A stretch of 16,082 bases of DNA from Holosporales bacterium (lineage in GTDB: Bacteria; Pseudomonadota; Alphaproteobacteria; UBA3830; JAIRMZ01), in the NCBI GenBank assembly GCA_031255325.1, contig JAIRST010000035.1, positions 1 to 16,082 on the forward strand, read 5' to 3'. Made by a program: the position numbers and the translations under genes. The notes under the pieces are model-generated. The model saw only the letters and a program-made list of their open reading frames with translations, was not told where the DNA came from and searched no databases. Shown here in pieces: positions 1 through 8,397 of this stretch. Within the stretch, counting starts at the first letter, position 1. Each line of letters starts with the position of its first letter.

Positions 1-209
1 TCTACAATCTAATTAAGTCGTTTGAAGGGTTTCCGGATCTTCCAAATCTGCAAATATTAAATCTGAACGGCAATCAAATTGGGTCGTTTAAAGGGCTTCC
101 GGCTCTTTCGAATCTGCAAATATTGACCTTGAAAGAAAACCTCAGAGATTTAGCTCAAGCATTAACGCAAAGTTATCCGCGGAGTTTGCGTATTGACTTC
201 TTTTATTAA
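1..209 (+). CDS. Leucine-rich-repeat protein, 3' end only
   Basis: The reading frame is open from the left edge (first full codon at position 3) to TAA at 207-209, giving the last 68 residues of a protein whose start lies outside the window. Two consecutive 22-residue leucine-rich repeats are visible, with the core LxxLPxLxxLQxLxLxxN pattern; at DNA level the units are 66 bases long (18-83 and 84-149) and clearly homologous. A short non-repeat tail ends in aromatic residues (FFY). Such proteins usually mediate protein-protein contacts, and in host-associated bacteria they are often exported or injected, but neither localisation nor partner can be read from this fragment. Assignment as an LRR protein is firm; function is unknown. 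Confidence 0.8.
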   Translation, partial: YNLIKSFEGFPDLPNLQILNLNGNQIGSFKGLPALSNLQILTLKENLRDLAQALTQSYPRSLRIDFFY

Positions 210-509
210 AAGATAAGAAAAGAGCGAAGCCCTTATAAAAGGCAAGGATGCAGAGAATGGGGAACAAAATTTCCTATCTGTCCCCAGGGAGAGGATGAAA
301 AATTCTCACCTTGGGGGAGGATCCGGCGAGTTTGTAGCGGCTCGTACCTAGGGTATCCTCCTTTGAGTATGAGTATTTTACAATACAGGTAAAAAGATTG
401 TTTGCATATCATTCAGCGTAAAAACGCCTCTCTAGAATTTTATGCATAAAGATGTAGAATACTTTTTTGTCGCTAGGATGGATATTTAAAAAATTAAGAT
501 AACACTATC
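210..509. other. Intergenic region with strong potential RNA structure
   Basis: This stretch of 300 bases has no plausible gene. It contains two neighbouring potential hairpins. One pairs CCCCAGG-GAGA near 282-293 with TCTC-CC-TGGGG near 304-316, with small bulges. The other pairs GGAGGAT (316-322) with ATCCTCC (355-361) perfectly, with an inner CGAG/CTCG stem (327-330 and 341-344). The two share bases at 316 and cannot both form fully. A small GCGT/ACGC hairpin lies at 416-427. None is followed by a clean T run, so a simple terminator for the upstream LRR gene is not obvious. It could be a leader of the SulP gene, a small RNA or a processed 3' end; nothing was matched to a known RNA family. 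Confidence 0.4.
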
Positions 510-2246
510 GTGGCTATGCTTGTAAGAAAAAAACGGTATTTCCCTTTGTACATTATCAAGCAGCTTGTAGAACAAAAGTATCAGCAACAAGATTTTATTG
601 CTGATGTTCTCGCCGGTATTGTTATTGCTTTAGTCGCGATTCCTTTAGGAATTTCTTTGGCTATCTCTGTTGGCGTCGACCCTCAAGTTGGTTTGTATAC
701 AACGATTGTGGCGGGATTAATTACGGCCATTATGGGAGGATCACGGTTCCAAATTACTGGGCCAACGGCAGCTTTCGTCGCAGTCCTTTTGCCGATTGTT
801 CACCAGTATGGGTACAGCGGACTTGTTCTGACCACATGCCTAGCCGGCATTTTTCTGCTTGGTATGGGATATGCGCGATTTGGTCGTATGATTCAGTTCA
901 TTCCTTATCCTGTCACCGCGGGATTTACAGCAGGTATTGGCGTTGTCATTTTATCTTTACAGATAAAAGATTTATTAGGAATGACACTCTCGCGCATTCC
1001 TGTAGGATTTATTGACCGCCTATACGTTTACAGTGATGCTTTCTATACGTTCTCTGTGCCTGAAGCTGTCGTTGGAGGTATAACACTGACTCTAATTTTA
1101 GCTTTTAAGAAATACATCAAGAAAGTACCAGCTCCTGTGCTGGCATTGCCTATGGTTGGCAGTGCGTGTTTCTGCGTTTCCTTATTTTTTCCGGACATGC
1201 ATATCCAAACATTACAGACCACTTTTACAAGTCTGCATAACGGACGAATCATTCACGGCATTCCCTCTGTTTTGCCAACCTTTTCCTCTCCTTTTGCGCC
1301 TCTTTTGGAACATGGCTTTGTGGAGGCGTTACAAAGCGTGCGTCCTTTCCTACTGCCAGCTTTTGTTGTGGCAATACTGGCAGCGATAGAGTCTCTATTA
1401 TCTGCTATTGTCGCCGACGGCATTACGCACACAAAGCACAGTCCTAATGCTGAGCTTATAGGACTTGGTGTTGGCAACATTATCGGATCCTTTTTCGGCA
1501 CCATTCCGGCCACAGGAGCCATTGCGCGGACCGCAACTAATATTCGTTTCGGTGCCCGTTCGCAAATAGCGGCTATCATTCATGCCATTGCTGTGCTTTT
1601 GATCGTTTTATGTGCAGCTCCGATTATTTCTCAGCTTCCTATGGCTTCGCTTGCAGCGCTTTTAACGGTTGTCTCTTTTGATATGATTCAACCCTCTCGC
1701 TTACGACACCTTTTACGCATCGAAACGAAAAGCGACTCCATCGTTTTACTCTCAACCTTTTCCCTAACTGTGTGTTTCGATATGGTGATAGGGGTATGTA
1801 TAGGGATCGTTCTTGCCGCCTTACTTCTTATAAAACGCACGGCAGATGTAACGCAAAGCCAGCTTGTCTCGGTGGCTGAACGATTTGCTTCTTTAGAAGG
1901 GGCTTACCCAGAAGATACTATCTTATACCAAATTAAAGGACCGTTGTTTTTTGGCGCTACGGAAAAGGCGATGGCCGTCGTTTCTAACGTTATGAGAAAT
2001 GTCCATTCTGTCGTTTTCATCATGGATGCTGTACCGCATATGGATATTACAGGATTTATTGCTTTTGACGGAACGGTAAAAGAGCTTCTTGCGCGGAATA
2101 TCACGGTTGTTATTGCAGGAATCCAGGAACAACCTTTGGAACTTTTAAAAAAGACGCATTTTTTTGAGGACCACCCGGATATTCCGATATTTAAAACGAC
2201 GAAAAATGCCCTTACTTTTTTGAATGAGAAAGAAGCGTGTCTTTAA
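510..2246 (+). CDS. SulP family anion transporter with C-terminal STAS domain
   Basis: An inner-membrane secondary transporter of 578 residues, the usual length for bacterial SulP proteins. Residues about 30-440 are a series of hydrophobic membrane segments and contain the family signatures: VAIPLGISLAISVGVDPQ-like and GLYTT early, then the QITGPTAAF motif near residue 90. Residues about 469-570 form a STAS domain with the MDITG variant of the D-(S/T)-G loop at 511-515. SulP members carry sulfate, bicarbonate, C4-dicarboxylates or other anions, and the sequence alone does not tell which. The GTG at 510 is the frame start used here; ATG at 516 is an equally good start, and neither has a strong Shine-Dalgarno sequence. 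Downstream, a separate promoter seems to serve the next gene. Family assignment is secure, substrate unknown. Confidence 0.93.
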   Translation: MAMLVRKKRYFPLYIIKQLVEQKYQQQDFIADVLAGIVIALVAIPLGISLAISVGVDPQVGLYTTIVAGLITAIMGGSRFQITGPTAAFVAVLLPIVHQYGYSGLVLTTCLAGIFLLGMGYARFGRMIQFIPYPVTAGFTAGIGVVILSLQIKDLLGMTLSRIPVGFIDRLYVYSDAFYTFSVPEAVVGGITLTLILAFKKYIKKVPAPVLALPMVGSACFCVSLFFPDMHIQTLQTTFTSLHNGRIIHGIPSVLPTFSSPFAPLLEHGFVEALQSVRPFLLPAFVVAILAAIESLLSAIVADGITHTKHSPNAELIGLGVGNIIGSFFGTIPATGAIARTATNIRFGARSQIAAIIHAIAVLLIVLCAAPIISQLPMASLAALLTVVSFDMIQPSRLRHLLRIETKSDSIVLLSTFSLTVCFDMVIGVCIGIVLAALLLIKRTADVTQSQLVSVAERFASLEGAYPEDTILYQIKGPLFFGATEKAMAVVSNVMRNVHSVVFIMDAVPHMDITGFIAFDGTVKELLARNITVVIAGIQEQPLELLKKTHFFEDHPDIPIFKTTKNALTFLNEKEACL

Positions 2247-2279
2247 TGTTTTCTCCCTTCAGGTTTTATTGTAGGAAAG

Positions 2280-2307
2280 TTGACAAAAAGTAATATGAGG
2301 ATAATCT
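2280..2307 (+). promoter_or_regulatory. Possible sigma-70 promoter of the 2351-4447 gene
   Basis: A perfect -35 hexamer TTGACA lies at 2280-2285. The best-spaced -10 candidate, TAATCT at 2302-2307 (16-base spacer), is weak; GATAAT at 2300-2305 is closer to consensus but only 14 bases away. The position, between the SulP stop and the next start, fits a promoter. Confidence 0.4.
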
Positions 2308-2350
2308 TTGTATGTTAAGAACTTTATAGGTTTATGTAACTGGAGAATTG

Positions 2351-4447
2351 ATGAGGAAAAGGATATCATCAGCAATAATTGTTTCTATTTTATCGCTAGC
2401 TGCTGAAGGTGGCGTTTTTTCTGATACGCGCGTTGCACAAAAGATGGAAGCGAAATCGCAGAATGTTAAATCATCTGGGAAAAAGAGGATGCTTCAGGTA
2501 ACAAAGTCATCAGATAACGGGATAGATGACTTAAAGCATGTTCCGCTTAAGAAAAGGAAAAGCCTACTTTTTGCCGCCCACAGAAGGAATGACACATTAA
2601 CAATGCCCGTTAGAAATGTACCTGTGATAGTGCCTCAGGAAACTCCGTTTCTTCCTCCGCCACGCCAAAAGGATACATTGACTTTTTTCAGTTCTGCTTA
2701 TCTGGAAGACCTATACACAAACGAAGGAATCGCCGCATTTGGGGAAGAGATCACGCGTTTGGGATCTAGAATGGAAAATATTGGTGGAGGTTTGTTTTTG
2801 GTAAGATGGGGTGTTCGTGGTCTTACGCTTTGGAGTAGTCGTGCCTTTTATGGAGATAATTGTGGAATGGGTATGGCCTTACGAGCGCGAGCTCTTGGGT
2901 GTGAGTATATGTTAGGGCATGATGACGCAAATAATAAGGAATTTTCAAAAAACGAAAATTTTTTTAAATCATTTTTTAAGTCGCTTATAAAGCTTGAAAG
3001 TCCCTTGTGCATCCTTCCATTTCAGCAGGAAGCTTTGAAAACATCAACAGCGAGCGCATCTTTTGCACACGCATCCACAAGCTTTTATCAAGCGGGTGCA
3101 ATAGGATCTGGGGATATGTCTTCCCCAACAAGGTATATAATACCTGCTGCAGGAGAGAGCCTTATATCACAACTGATGAGAAGTTTTAACATAAGCAACA
3201 TACCCGAAAGCGAAATTCCAGATGATCTCGGTGACTACTTAACCCAACAAATTACCAACATGACTTCAGAACAAGCGAAGCGAATTGTAGATAGCGTTGA
3301 CCCCACTATGCAAGGAGAGATGAGCTCCCTTTTAAGTGCTGTAGGCAACGATCAACAGGTCCTTAATAATACAGTAGACGAAGCTGCAAAAGAAATGGAC
3401 ACCAAGATTAAGGAGGAAGAGCGCGTTCTGTCGACGCTCTCTCTTACCTCTCCAGAGGCGGTGGCAAAACAAAGAAAAATAACAAGGTTAAGGAAAAATA
3501 CGGATGATGCTAAAAAGCCAGAAACAAAAGCTAAACTGGCTCAATTGGCGAAAACGGCCGGTAACGCAATAAAAGCGTTGAATGGATTTTCATTAAGCTT
3601 TAAGGAAAAATTTATTCTTTTTGTAGGAGGAATGAATCAAGGGATATATTGCGCTGAGAGATTAAGTGAAAGGATTTATGCTAATCAGGATGTAACGTTT
3701 GCTGAAGGTAGCAATTATTTCCTTAGCTATCTTTTCGCTGCAGGATATACAGGAAAAAAATTCAATTTTGCGCGTTGTTTGAAACAGCTGGATTTGCCAA
3801 TAAAAGATAAAGAATATAAGTATGTGAATTATATGGGGCTTCTCGTTGTACCTTCTGTATTACTGAATCCAACAACTTATTATACGCTTTACTCTACAGG
3901 AAAGGCTATGCTAGGTTTCCACCCGTATGTGGCGCCATGGGAGCCTTTTGGCTTCAGGATGCCTGATATCTTTTTTTACCTTACCACTAAAGGAGAATCT
4001 ATTAAAGTAAATAGCGGATATAGGATTAATGAAAACATAAGACTGATATTTGGTATAGAGCACGTCTTGGGTCTGATACGCAAATTTGGTTTAAAACACA
4101 TAGGACGCTTCAGTGAAAAAATAGGGGGACTTATGGATGAAAGAAGCGCTGTGCGTATTTTGGGGTTTGAGCGCATGTTCTATGGAAAGCTAGCAAGAGA
4201 GTTTCATTTGGGGCTTGAGCACAGACTAAGCGAATCGTGGAATAAGATGTCTTATAAAATAGTGGGGACTTTTGGAGAAGGGGGATGCGGTGAAGCTTCT
4301 CTTAATATTCCTATCTCTGATTATTTAGGTGTCACTTTCGGAGGAGCCACTTATGCTTCTGAAAGCTTATTGGGGGAAAGACATACCCGAGATTTGGCTA
4401 AGAAACGTTGCGAAAGCGCTTTTGTCTCTTTCTCTATTAGATATTGA
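2351..4447 (+). CDS. Large exported protein of unknown function, probable outer-membrane barrel
   Basis: I do not recognise this 698-residue protein. It starts at ATG 2351, preceded by TGGAGA about 5 bases upstream; a TTG one codon earlier is less likely. The N terminus looks like a Sec signal peptide (MRKR, then a hydrophobic stretch to about residue 20), followed by a Lys/Ser-rich linker. Residues about 130-185 contain short alternating hydrophobic/glycine strands, residues about 290-430 are helical and highly charged, and the C-terminal third returns to glycine- and aromatic-rich alternating strands, ending FSIRY. A terminal aromatic after an alternating strand is typical of proteins inserted by the BAM complex. 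So an outer-membrane beta-barrel with a long helical insertion is a reasonable inference, but not proven. The gene sits alone between the SulP gene and convergent rluB. Confidence 0.85.
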   Translation: MRKRISSAIIVSILSLAAEGGVFSDTRVAQKMEAKSQNVKSSGKKRMLQVTKSSDNGIDDLKHVPLKKRKSLLFAAHRRNDTLTMPVRNVPVIVPQETPFLPPPRQKDTLTFFSSAYLEDLYTNEGIAAFGEEITRLGSRMENIGGGLFLVRWGVRGLTLWSSRAFYGDNCGMGMALRARALGCEYMLGHDDANNKEFSKNENFFKSFFKSLIKLESPLCILPFQQEALKTSTASASFAHASTSFYQAGAIGSGDMSSPTRYIIPAAGESLISQLMRSFNISNIPESEIPDDLGDYLTQQITNMTSEQAKRIVDSVDPTMQGEMSSLLSAVGNDQQVLNNTVDEAAKEMDTKIKEEERVLSTLSLTSPEAVAKQRKITRLRKNTDDAKKPETKAKLAQLAKTAGNAIKALNGFSLSFKEKFILFVGGMNQGIYCAERLSERIYANQDVTFAEGSNYFLSYLFAAGYTGKKFNFARCLKQLDLPIKDKEYKYVNYMGLLVVPSVLLNPTTYYTLYSTGKAMLGFHPYVAPWEPFGFRMPDIFFYLTTKGESIKVNSGYRINENIRLIFGIEHVLGLIRKFGLKHIGRFSEKIGGLMDERSAVRILGFERMFYGKLAREFHLGLEHRLSESWNKMSYKIVGTFGEGGCGEASLNIPISDYLGVTFGGATYASESLLGERHTRDLAKKRCESAFVSFSIRY

Positions 4448-4462
4448 AGGGGAATTTTTAAA

Positions 4463-4547
4463 AGTGCAAAAATCCGTCACTATGGAATCGTAAAGGAATT
4501 TTTACATTTAATAAAAAGAAAATAGATACCTCATAGTGCAAAATCCG
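4463..4547. repeat. Short paired motifs after the 2351-4447 gene
   Basis: AGTGCAAAAATCCG at 4463-4476 recurs as AGTGCAAAATCCG at 4535-4547. In addition CACTATG at 4478-4484 and CATAGTG at 4532-4538 form a perfect 7-base inverted pair around an AT-rich loop. The arrangement lies between two convergent genes and may be a weak terminator or a relic; there is no clear T run. Confidence 0.35.
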
Positions 4548-4642
4548 ATATAACTGTTGGTCCCAAAAACTGGGGCAGGATTCATAAGAGAGAAGAGAAA
4601 AGAAGAGGACGAGCACGTATTGCTGGGTAGAGGAGGTAGGCA

Positions 4643-4783
4643 ATGACGGATTCGTCAAAGGGGAAGCAAAAAATTAATGAAAAACCGTTCCGAGGTGTTC
4701 GTGCAAGACTTTTTGAGGGATCTCTTGTATCTTTCCTACGGGAAGGGGCCCCAATTGAAAGGGGCCATAAGCGACACGAATAA
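4643..4783 (+). CDS. Candidate 46-residue small ORF overlapping the rluB 3' end
   Basis: ATG at 4643 is preceded by a perfect AGGAGG (4631-4636) with 6-base spacing, the best ribosome binding site in the neighbourhood, and reads 46 codons to TAA at 4781-4783. The predicted peptide is basic and polar with no membrane segment or recognisable domain. From 4674 on it is antisense to the conserved C terminus of rluB, which constrains its sequence and makes chance openness plausible. I see no promoter. It is listed only because of the ribosome binding site; it may well not be expressed. Confidence 0.22.
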   Translation: MTDSSKGKQKINEKPFRGVRARLFEGSLVSFLREGAPIERGHKRHE

Positions 4784-5438
4784 GTCGGTTGACTTTCCAC
4801 CCAAAATGCTCAGCAATTTTACGGATTTCTCGATTTTTCCCCTCATGGAGTGTCATTGTAACCCAAGCATTGCTTCCTTGCGTCTTGTTTAATGTGGCTT
4901 TTAATGGGGTATAGGTAATACCTTTGATCGTGATTCCTTGCTGCAAGCGATCAAGCGCTTCTTGTGTCACAGAACCGAACACACGCACTCTATAGCACCG
5001 TGCCCACCCAGCTGAAGGATGCTCTAAGGAACGTGCTATACCTCCGTGGTTTGTCAAAAGTAAAAGCCCTTCTGACATGACGTCAAGGCGTCCAACAGAA
5101 ATTACATGAGGTAAAGCATACTGAGTCACTATATCAAAGACAGTTTTCCTTCTTTGTGGATCGTAATGCGTCGTAATGACACCAGCAGGTTTATGAAAAA
5201 GCCACAAACGCGGAGTGTTCAAAATAGGCAAAAGCTTGCCATCTACATAAACACATTGTGTTGGGGTTACTATCATCGCCGGTGTGGTTATTGGAATGCC
5301 ATCAACGCTAACACGTCCTTGGAAGATAAGCTTTTCCGCAGCCCGACGCGAGCATACTCCCGCCCGTGCAATAACCTTCGCAATACGATTAGCAGGCGGA
5401 TTTAAAGTGCTATTTGATGGATCTTTTCCCAAGCTCAC
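4674..5438 (-). CDS. rluB: Pseudouridine synthase, RsuA/RluB family (23S rRNA)
   Basis: Isomerises a uridine to pseudouridine in rRNA; RluB acts on the peptidyl-transferase region of 23S rRNA (U2605 in E. coli numbering). The 254-residue protein has an N-terminal S4 RNA-binding domain (about residues 18-47, with AGVCSRRAAEKLI), then the catalytic domain with KPAG (83-86), the GRLD motif carrying the catalytic aspartate at 119, SEGLLLLTNHG after it, and EGKNREIRK at 199-207. All key residues are present. The start is GTG at 5438 with no strong Shine-Dalgarno; a slightly later start would not touch the S4 domain. It lies downstream of gyrB on the same strand with a 125-base gap and converges on the + strand gene. 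RluB is preferred over RluE/RluF/RsuA by overall pattern, with moderate confidence. Confidence 0.88.
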   Translation of the reverse strand: MSLGKDPSNSTLNPPANRIAKVIARAGVCSRRAAEKLIFQGRVSVDGIPITTPAMIVTPTQCVYVDGKLLPILNTPRLWLFHKPAGVITTHYDPQRRKTVFDIVTQYALPHVISVGRLDVMSEGLLLLTNHGGIARSLEHPSAGWARCYRVRVFGSVTQEALDRLQQGITIKGITYTPLKATLNKTQGSNAWVTMTLHEGKNREIRKIAEHFGWKVNRLIRVAYGPFQLGPLPVGKIQEIPQKVLHEHLGTVFH

Positions 5439-5563
5439 AGTATTAAATCTATATATCCTAATTACAGACTAGAGCACCTTACCCCACCTAAAAAGCATAG
5501 GGGGATAGAAGCGCACCGCTCATAGTATCCCTTCTTACGCCTCGCAATGCGCGACCTGATGCT

Positions 5564-7954
5564 TCACGCATCCAGATTAGAGACTTTCAGGGCATTTTCT
5601 TGGATGAAGTCGCGTCGAGGTTCAACAACATCTCCCATCAGCATCGAAAAAATATCTCCTGCTTCTTCCGCATTTTCATAATGCACCTGTAAAAGAGAGC
5701 GTACAGACGGATCAAGCGTCGTCTCCCACAGCTGGTCAGCGTTCATCTCTCCCAGGCCTTTATAGCGTTGGATAGTCATTCCTTTGCGAACGCTTGATAA
5801 GAAAATATCCGCCGCTTGCAGTGGAGAAAATACGGGTATGGATTGATCTTTAATGTGCAAAGCGGCTGTTTCTCCCATTAAAGCCTGCAGCTCTTGAGCG
5901 TATGTATGGATAGTATGCGCCTCCGCTCCGTGGACTAAAATTTGAGGAATTTTAAAAGTCTCTGTCACACCGCGATTCTTTCGTGAGAATACAAAATCCA
6001 GCGCTTCTTCCTGAAAACCCCATATGCCTTCTTCCGTATCCGCAAGTTTTTGCAATAAATTATTAATATTATGCGCTCTAGTCTCTGGATCAAAAAATCC
6101 TGCCAACGCCAGATGCTCTAAAAGCATGCGCTTTCCTACTTTAAAATTGAGTATATCCAGATGATTGCGCAATTTCTCGGATAGAGTAAGAAAGTTTTCA
6201 AGAATTGTCCCTGATAAAACACCGCTTTCGCCTTCTATGCGCGCCTGATCAATAGCTGAAGCTACAAGATAATGACTTAACGCATCTTCGTTTTTCAGAT
6301 AAGTTTGCTGATTACCCTTTTTCACTTTATACAAAGGCGGTTGCGCAATATACAGGTATCCTCGGTCAATGAGCGGCTTCATCTGACGGAAGAAAAAGGT
6401 CAAAAGTAACGTACGAATATGACTTCCATCCACATCAGCGTCTGTCATAATGATAATTTTATGGTAACGCGCTTTATCAGCCGTAAAATCTTCGGGTCCT
6501 ATCCCTGTTCCTAGCGCTGAAATAAGAGTCCCAATCTCGGCATAAGCAAGCATTTTATCAAAGCGTGCCCGTTCGACATTCAGAATTTTGCCTTTCAACG
6601 CCAAAATCGCTTGGAATTTCCGGTCACGCCCCTGCTTTGCCGAGCCTCCAGCGCTGTCTCCCTCAACCAGGAACAGCTCGCTTTGTGCAGGATCCCGTTC
6701 TTGGCAATCCGCTAGCTTTCCAGAAAGGGTTGTCATCTCAAGAACCCCTTTTTTACGCGTAAGCTCACGCGCACGCCGTGCCGCTTCACGCGCTGCGGCA
6801 GACTCTATAATTTTTTGTACAATCTTTTTAGCATCTACGGGATGTTCTTCTAACCATTGGGCAAGTTTTTCTCCAATAAGCGCTTCGACCGCTGGTCGTA
6901 CTTCCGAAGAGACCAATTTATCTTTCGTCTGAGAAGAAAATTTCGGATCCGGTACTTTCACCGATAAAACACACGTCAACCCTTCACGTGCATCGTCTCC
7001 CGTAGGATTGACCTTTTCTTTTTTTGCAAAGTTTCCTTCTGTTAAATAAGCATTAATTGTTCGCGTAAGCGCACTCCGAAATCCCGCCAGATGCGTTCCT
7101 CCATCACGCTGCGGAATAGTGTTCGTGTAACATATCATCGTCTCATGATAGCTGTCCGTCCATTCGAGTGCAGCTTCCACTTGAATGTCGTCTTTTTCTC
7201 CACGCACATAGAGGGGAGATCCTTGCAGCGATGTCTTTGCGCGATCTAAATAGCCAACGAAAGCCTTTATACCTCCTTCTTGACAAAATTCCACACAAAC
7301 AGGTTTCGCTTCACGTTCATCTTTCAACACAAGGCGCACCCCAGAATTCAAAAACGAAAGCTCGCGCAGACGATGCTCCACCGTCGCAAAAGAAAATTCC
7401 ACTGATGTAAAGGTTTCTGTGGATGGCCAAAATCGAATGAGCGTTCCTGTTTGGGAGCTTGGATTCCGTTGCTCAAGAGGCGCAACAGCCTCACCATTCC
7501 GAAAACGGATAAAATACTCAAATCCATTGCGCCATATTGTTAAATCCAAATGGTCTGACAATGCATTCACGACCGAAACGCCAACACCGTGCAGTCCCCC
7601 CGAGACTTTATAAGCATTTTGGTCAAATTTCCCCCCCGCATGAAGGCGTGTCATAATGACTTCCGCCGCAGAAACTTTTTCCTCATCATGCATATCCGTG
7701 GGAATACCGCGGCCATTGTCGAGGACAGAAACAGACCCGTCTTGGTGTAAAATCACCTCCGTTACGGTACAGTGCCCCGCCAGCGCTTCATCAATTGCAT
7801 TATCGACCACCTCAAAGATCATGTGGTGCAACCCTGTTCCATCATCGGTATCGCCGATATACATACCAGGGCGTTTACGAACAGCGTCTAACCCTCGCAA
7901 AACCTTAATGGAGCTAGCATCATATTCTTGTTCTTTTGGCGCGGGATTGTGCAT
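5564..7954 (-). CDS. gyrB: DNA gyrase subunit B
   Basis: The ATPase subunit of DNA gyrase, which with GyrA introduces negative supercoils. At 796 residues it matches the long Gram-negative form. The GHKL ATPase domain shows FEVVDN with the catalytic Glu at 48, DNGRG at 79-83 and GGLHGVG at 119-125; QTKDKL with the phosphate-contacting Lys lies at 342-347. The TOPRIM domain has EGDSAGG at 431-437 and the DADVDG metal site at 505-510. Residues about 556-725 are the insertion found in Gram-negative GyrB, followed by QRYKGLGEMN at 729-738. No key residue is missing. ATG at 7954 has GAGAG about 7 bases upstream. The gene is not preceded by recF here, so it stands outside the classical dnaA-dnaN-recF-gyrB order. 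Confidence 0.98.
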   Translation of the reverse strand: MHNPAPKEQEYDASSIKVLRGLDAVRKRPGMYIGDTDDGTGLHHMIFEVVDNAIDEALAGHCTVTEVILHQDGSVSVLDNGRGIPTDMHDEEKVSAAEVIMTRLHAGGKFDQNAYKVSGGLHGVGVSVVNALSDHLDLTIWRNGFEYFIRFRNGEAVAPLEQRNPSSQTGTLIRFWPSTETFTSVEFSFATVEHRLRELSFLNSGVRLVLKDEREAKPVCVEFCQEGGIKAFVGYLDRAKTSLQGSPLYVRGEKDDIQVEAALEWTDSYHETMICYTNTIPQRDGGTHLAGFRSALTRTINAYLTEGNFAKKEKVNPTGDDAREGLTCVLSVKVPDPKFSSQTKDKLVSSEVRPAVEALIGEKLAQWLEEHPVDAKKIVQKIIESAAAREAARRARELTRKKGVLEMTTLSGKLADCQERDPAQSELFLVEGDSAGGSAKQGRDRKFQAILALKGKILNVERARFDKMLAYAEIGTLISALGTGIGPEDFTADKARYHKIIIMTDADVDGSHIRTLLLTFFFRQMKPLIDRGYLYIAQPPLYKVKKGNQQTYLKNEDALSHYLVASAIDQARIEGESGVLSGTILENFLTLSEKLRNHLDILNFKVGKRMLLEHLALAGFFDPETRAHNINNLLQKLADTEEGIWGFQEEALDFVFSRKNRGVTETFKIPQILVHGAEAHTIHTYAQELQALMGETAALHIKDQSIPVFSPLQAADIFLSSVRKGMTIQRYKGLGEMNADQLWETTLDPSVRSLLQVHYENAEEAGDIFSMLMGDVVEPRRDFIQENALKVSNLDA

Positions 7955-8312
7955 CCTAAAACTCTCTGTTCAGAAGCTTAAATATCGTCAATCTATCTGA
8001 TAAAATCTTACAAGGAAAGGGATAAACTGGGATTGTTAATCGGAAGGATTGTGCGGATAGCAGCATATAAAGATTTTGGAGGGCAAGAAGGAGTGCGTAG
8101 GTCATCGAATACTGGGCTGACCCTAAGCGCTGTGTCAAACAGCGCCTTACCTTTTAATGTTTCCGTAAGGCATGATCTGCGAGTTCTTAAGAGAGGCTTT
8201 ACACTATCAATATATTAGGGTAACTATTGTCTTGTTAACCAAGGAATTCCCAAGGAAGCAGGTGTTTGTGTGGTTATTTTTGAATTTGATAAAAAATATT
8301 CAAAAAAAGGTA
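7955..8312. other. Gene-poor divergent region between gyrB and the fimbrial genes
   Basis: This stretch must hold the gyrB promoter on the - strand and upstream control for the first fimbrial subunit, but no clear gyrB promoter hexamers are evident. A 61-codon + strand frame (8033-8218) and a 60-codon - strand frame have neither convincing ribosome binding sites nor protein-like composition. The only distinct structure is the hairpin listed at 8127-8145. Confidence 0.5.
8127..8145. other. Perfect 7-bp hairpin in intergenic DNA
   Basis: GCGCTGT (8127-8133) pairs with ACAGCGC (8139-8145) around a 5-base loop. Flanking AA and TT could extend the stem past a bulge, and a CTTTTA tract follows on the + strand. 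It resembles a weak terminator for + strand transcription, yet no + strand gene precedes it. Confidence 0.4.
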
Positions 8313-8341
8313 TTGACAAGATGATGAAGTGCTTCTATATT
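8313..8341 (+). promoter_or_regulatory. Sigma-70-type promoter of the first fimbrial subunit
   Basis: TTGACA at 8313-8318, an exact 17-base spacer, and TATATT at 8336-8341. This is nearly consensus and predicts a start near 8348, giving a leader of about 50 bases. Such a strong promoter fits an abundant structural subunit. Confidence 0.85.
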
Positions 8342-8354
8342 AAAAGTATCGGAA

Positions 8355-8371
8355 GTAAGCATGATGCTTAC
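8355..8371 (+). promoter_or_regulatory. Leader hairpin before the first fimbrial subunit
   Basis: GTAAGC (8355-8360) pairs with GCTTAC (8366-8371); the dyad is perfect to the central base (8 bp each side of G8363). It lies about 8 bases from the predicted transcript start and directly precedes a GAGG ribosome binding site (8372-8375). A matching element occurs at 9057-9074. It may be an mRNA-stabilising 5' stem, a translational control element or an operator. Confidence 0.6.
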
Positions 8372-8397
8372 GAGGACATAAAATGGAGAAAAATTGT

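Noticed and set aside
8033..8218. + strand 61-codon frame upstream of the fimbrial genes
   Set aside because: No ribosome binding site or protein-like pattern, and it crosses the 8127-8145 hairpin.
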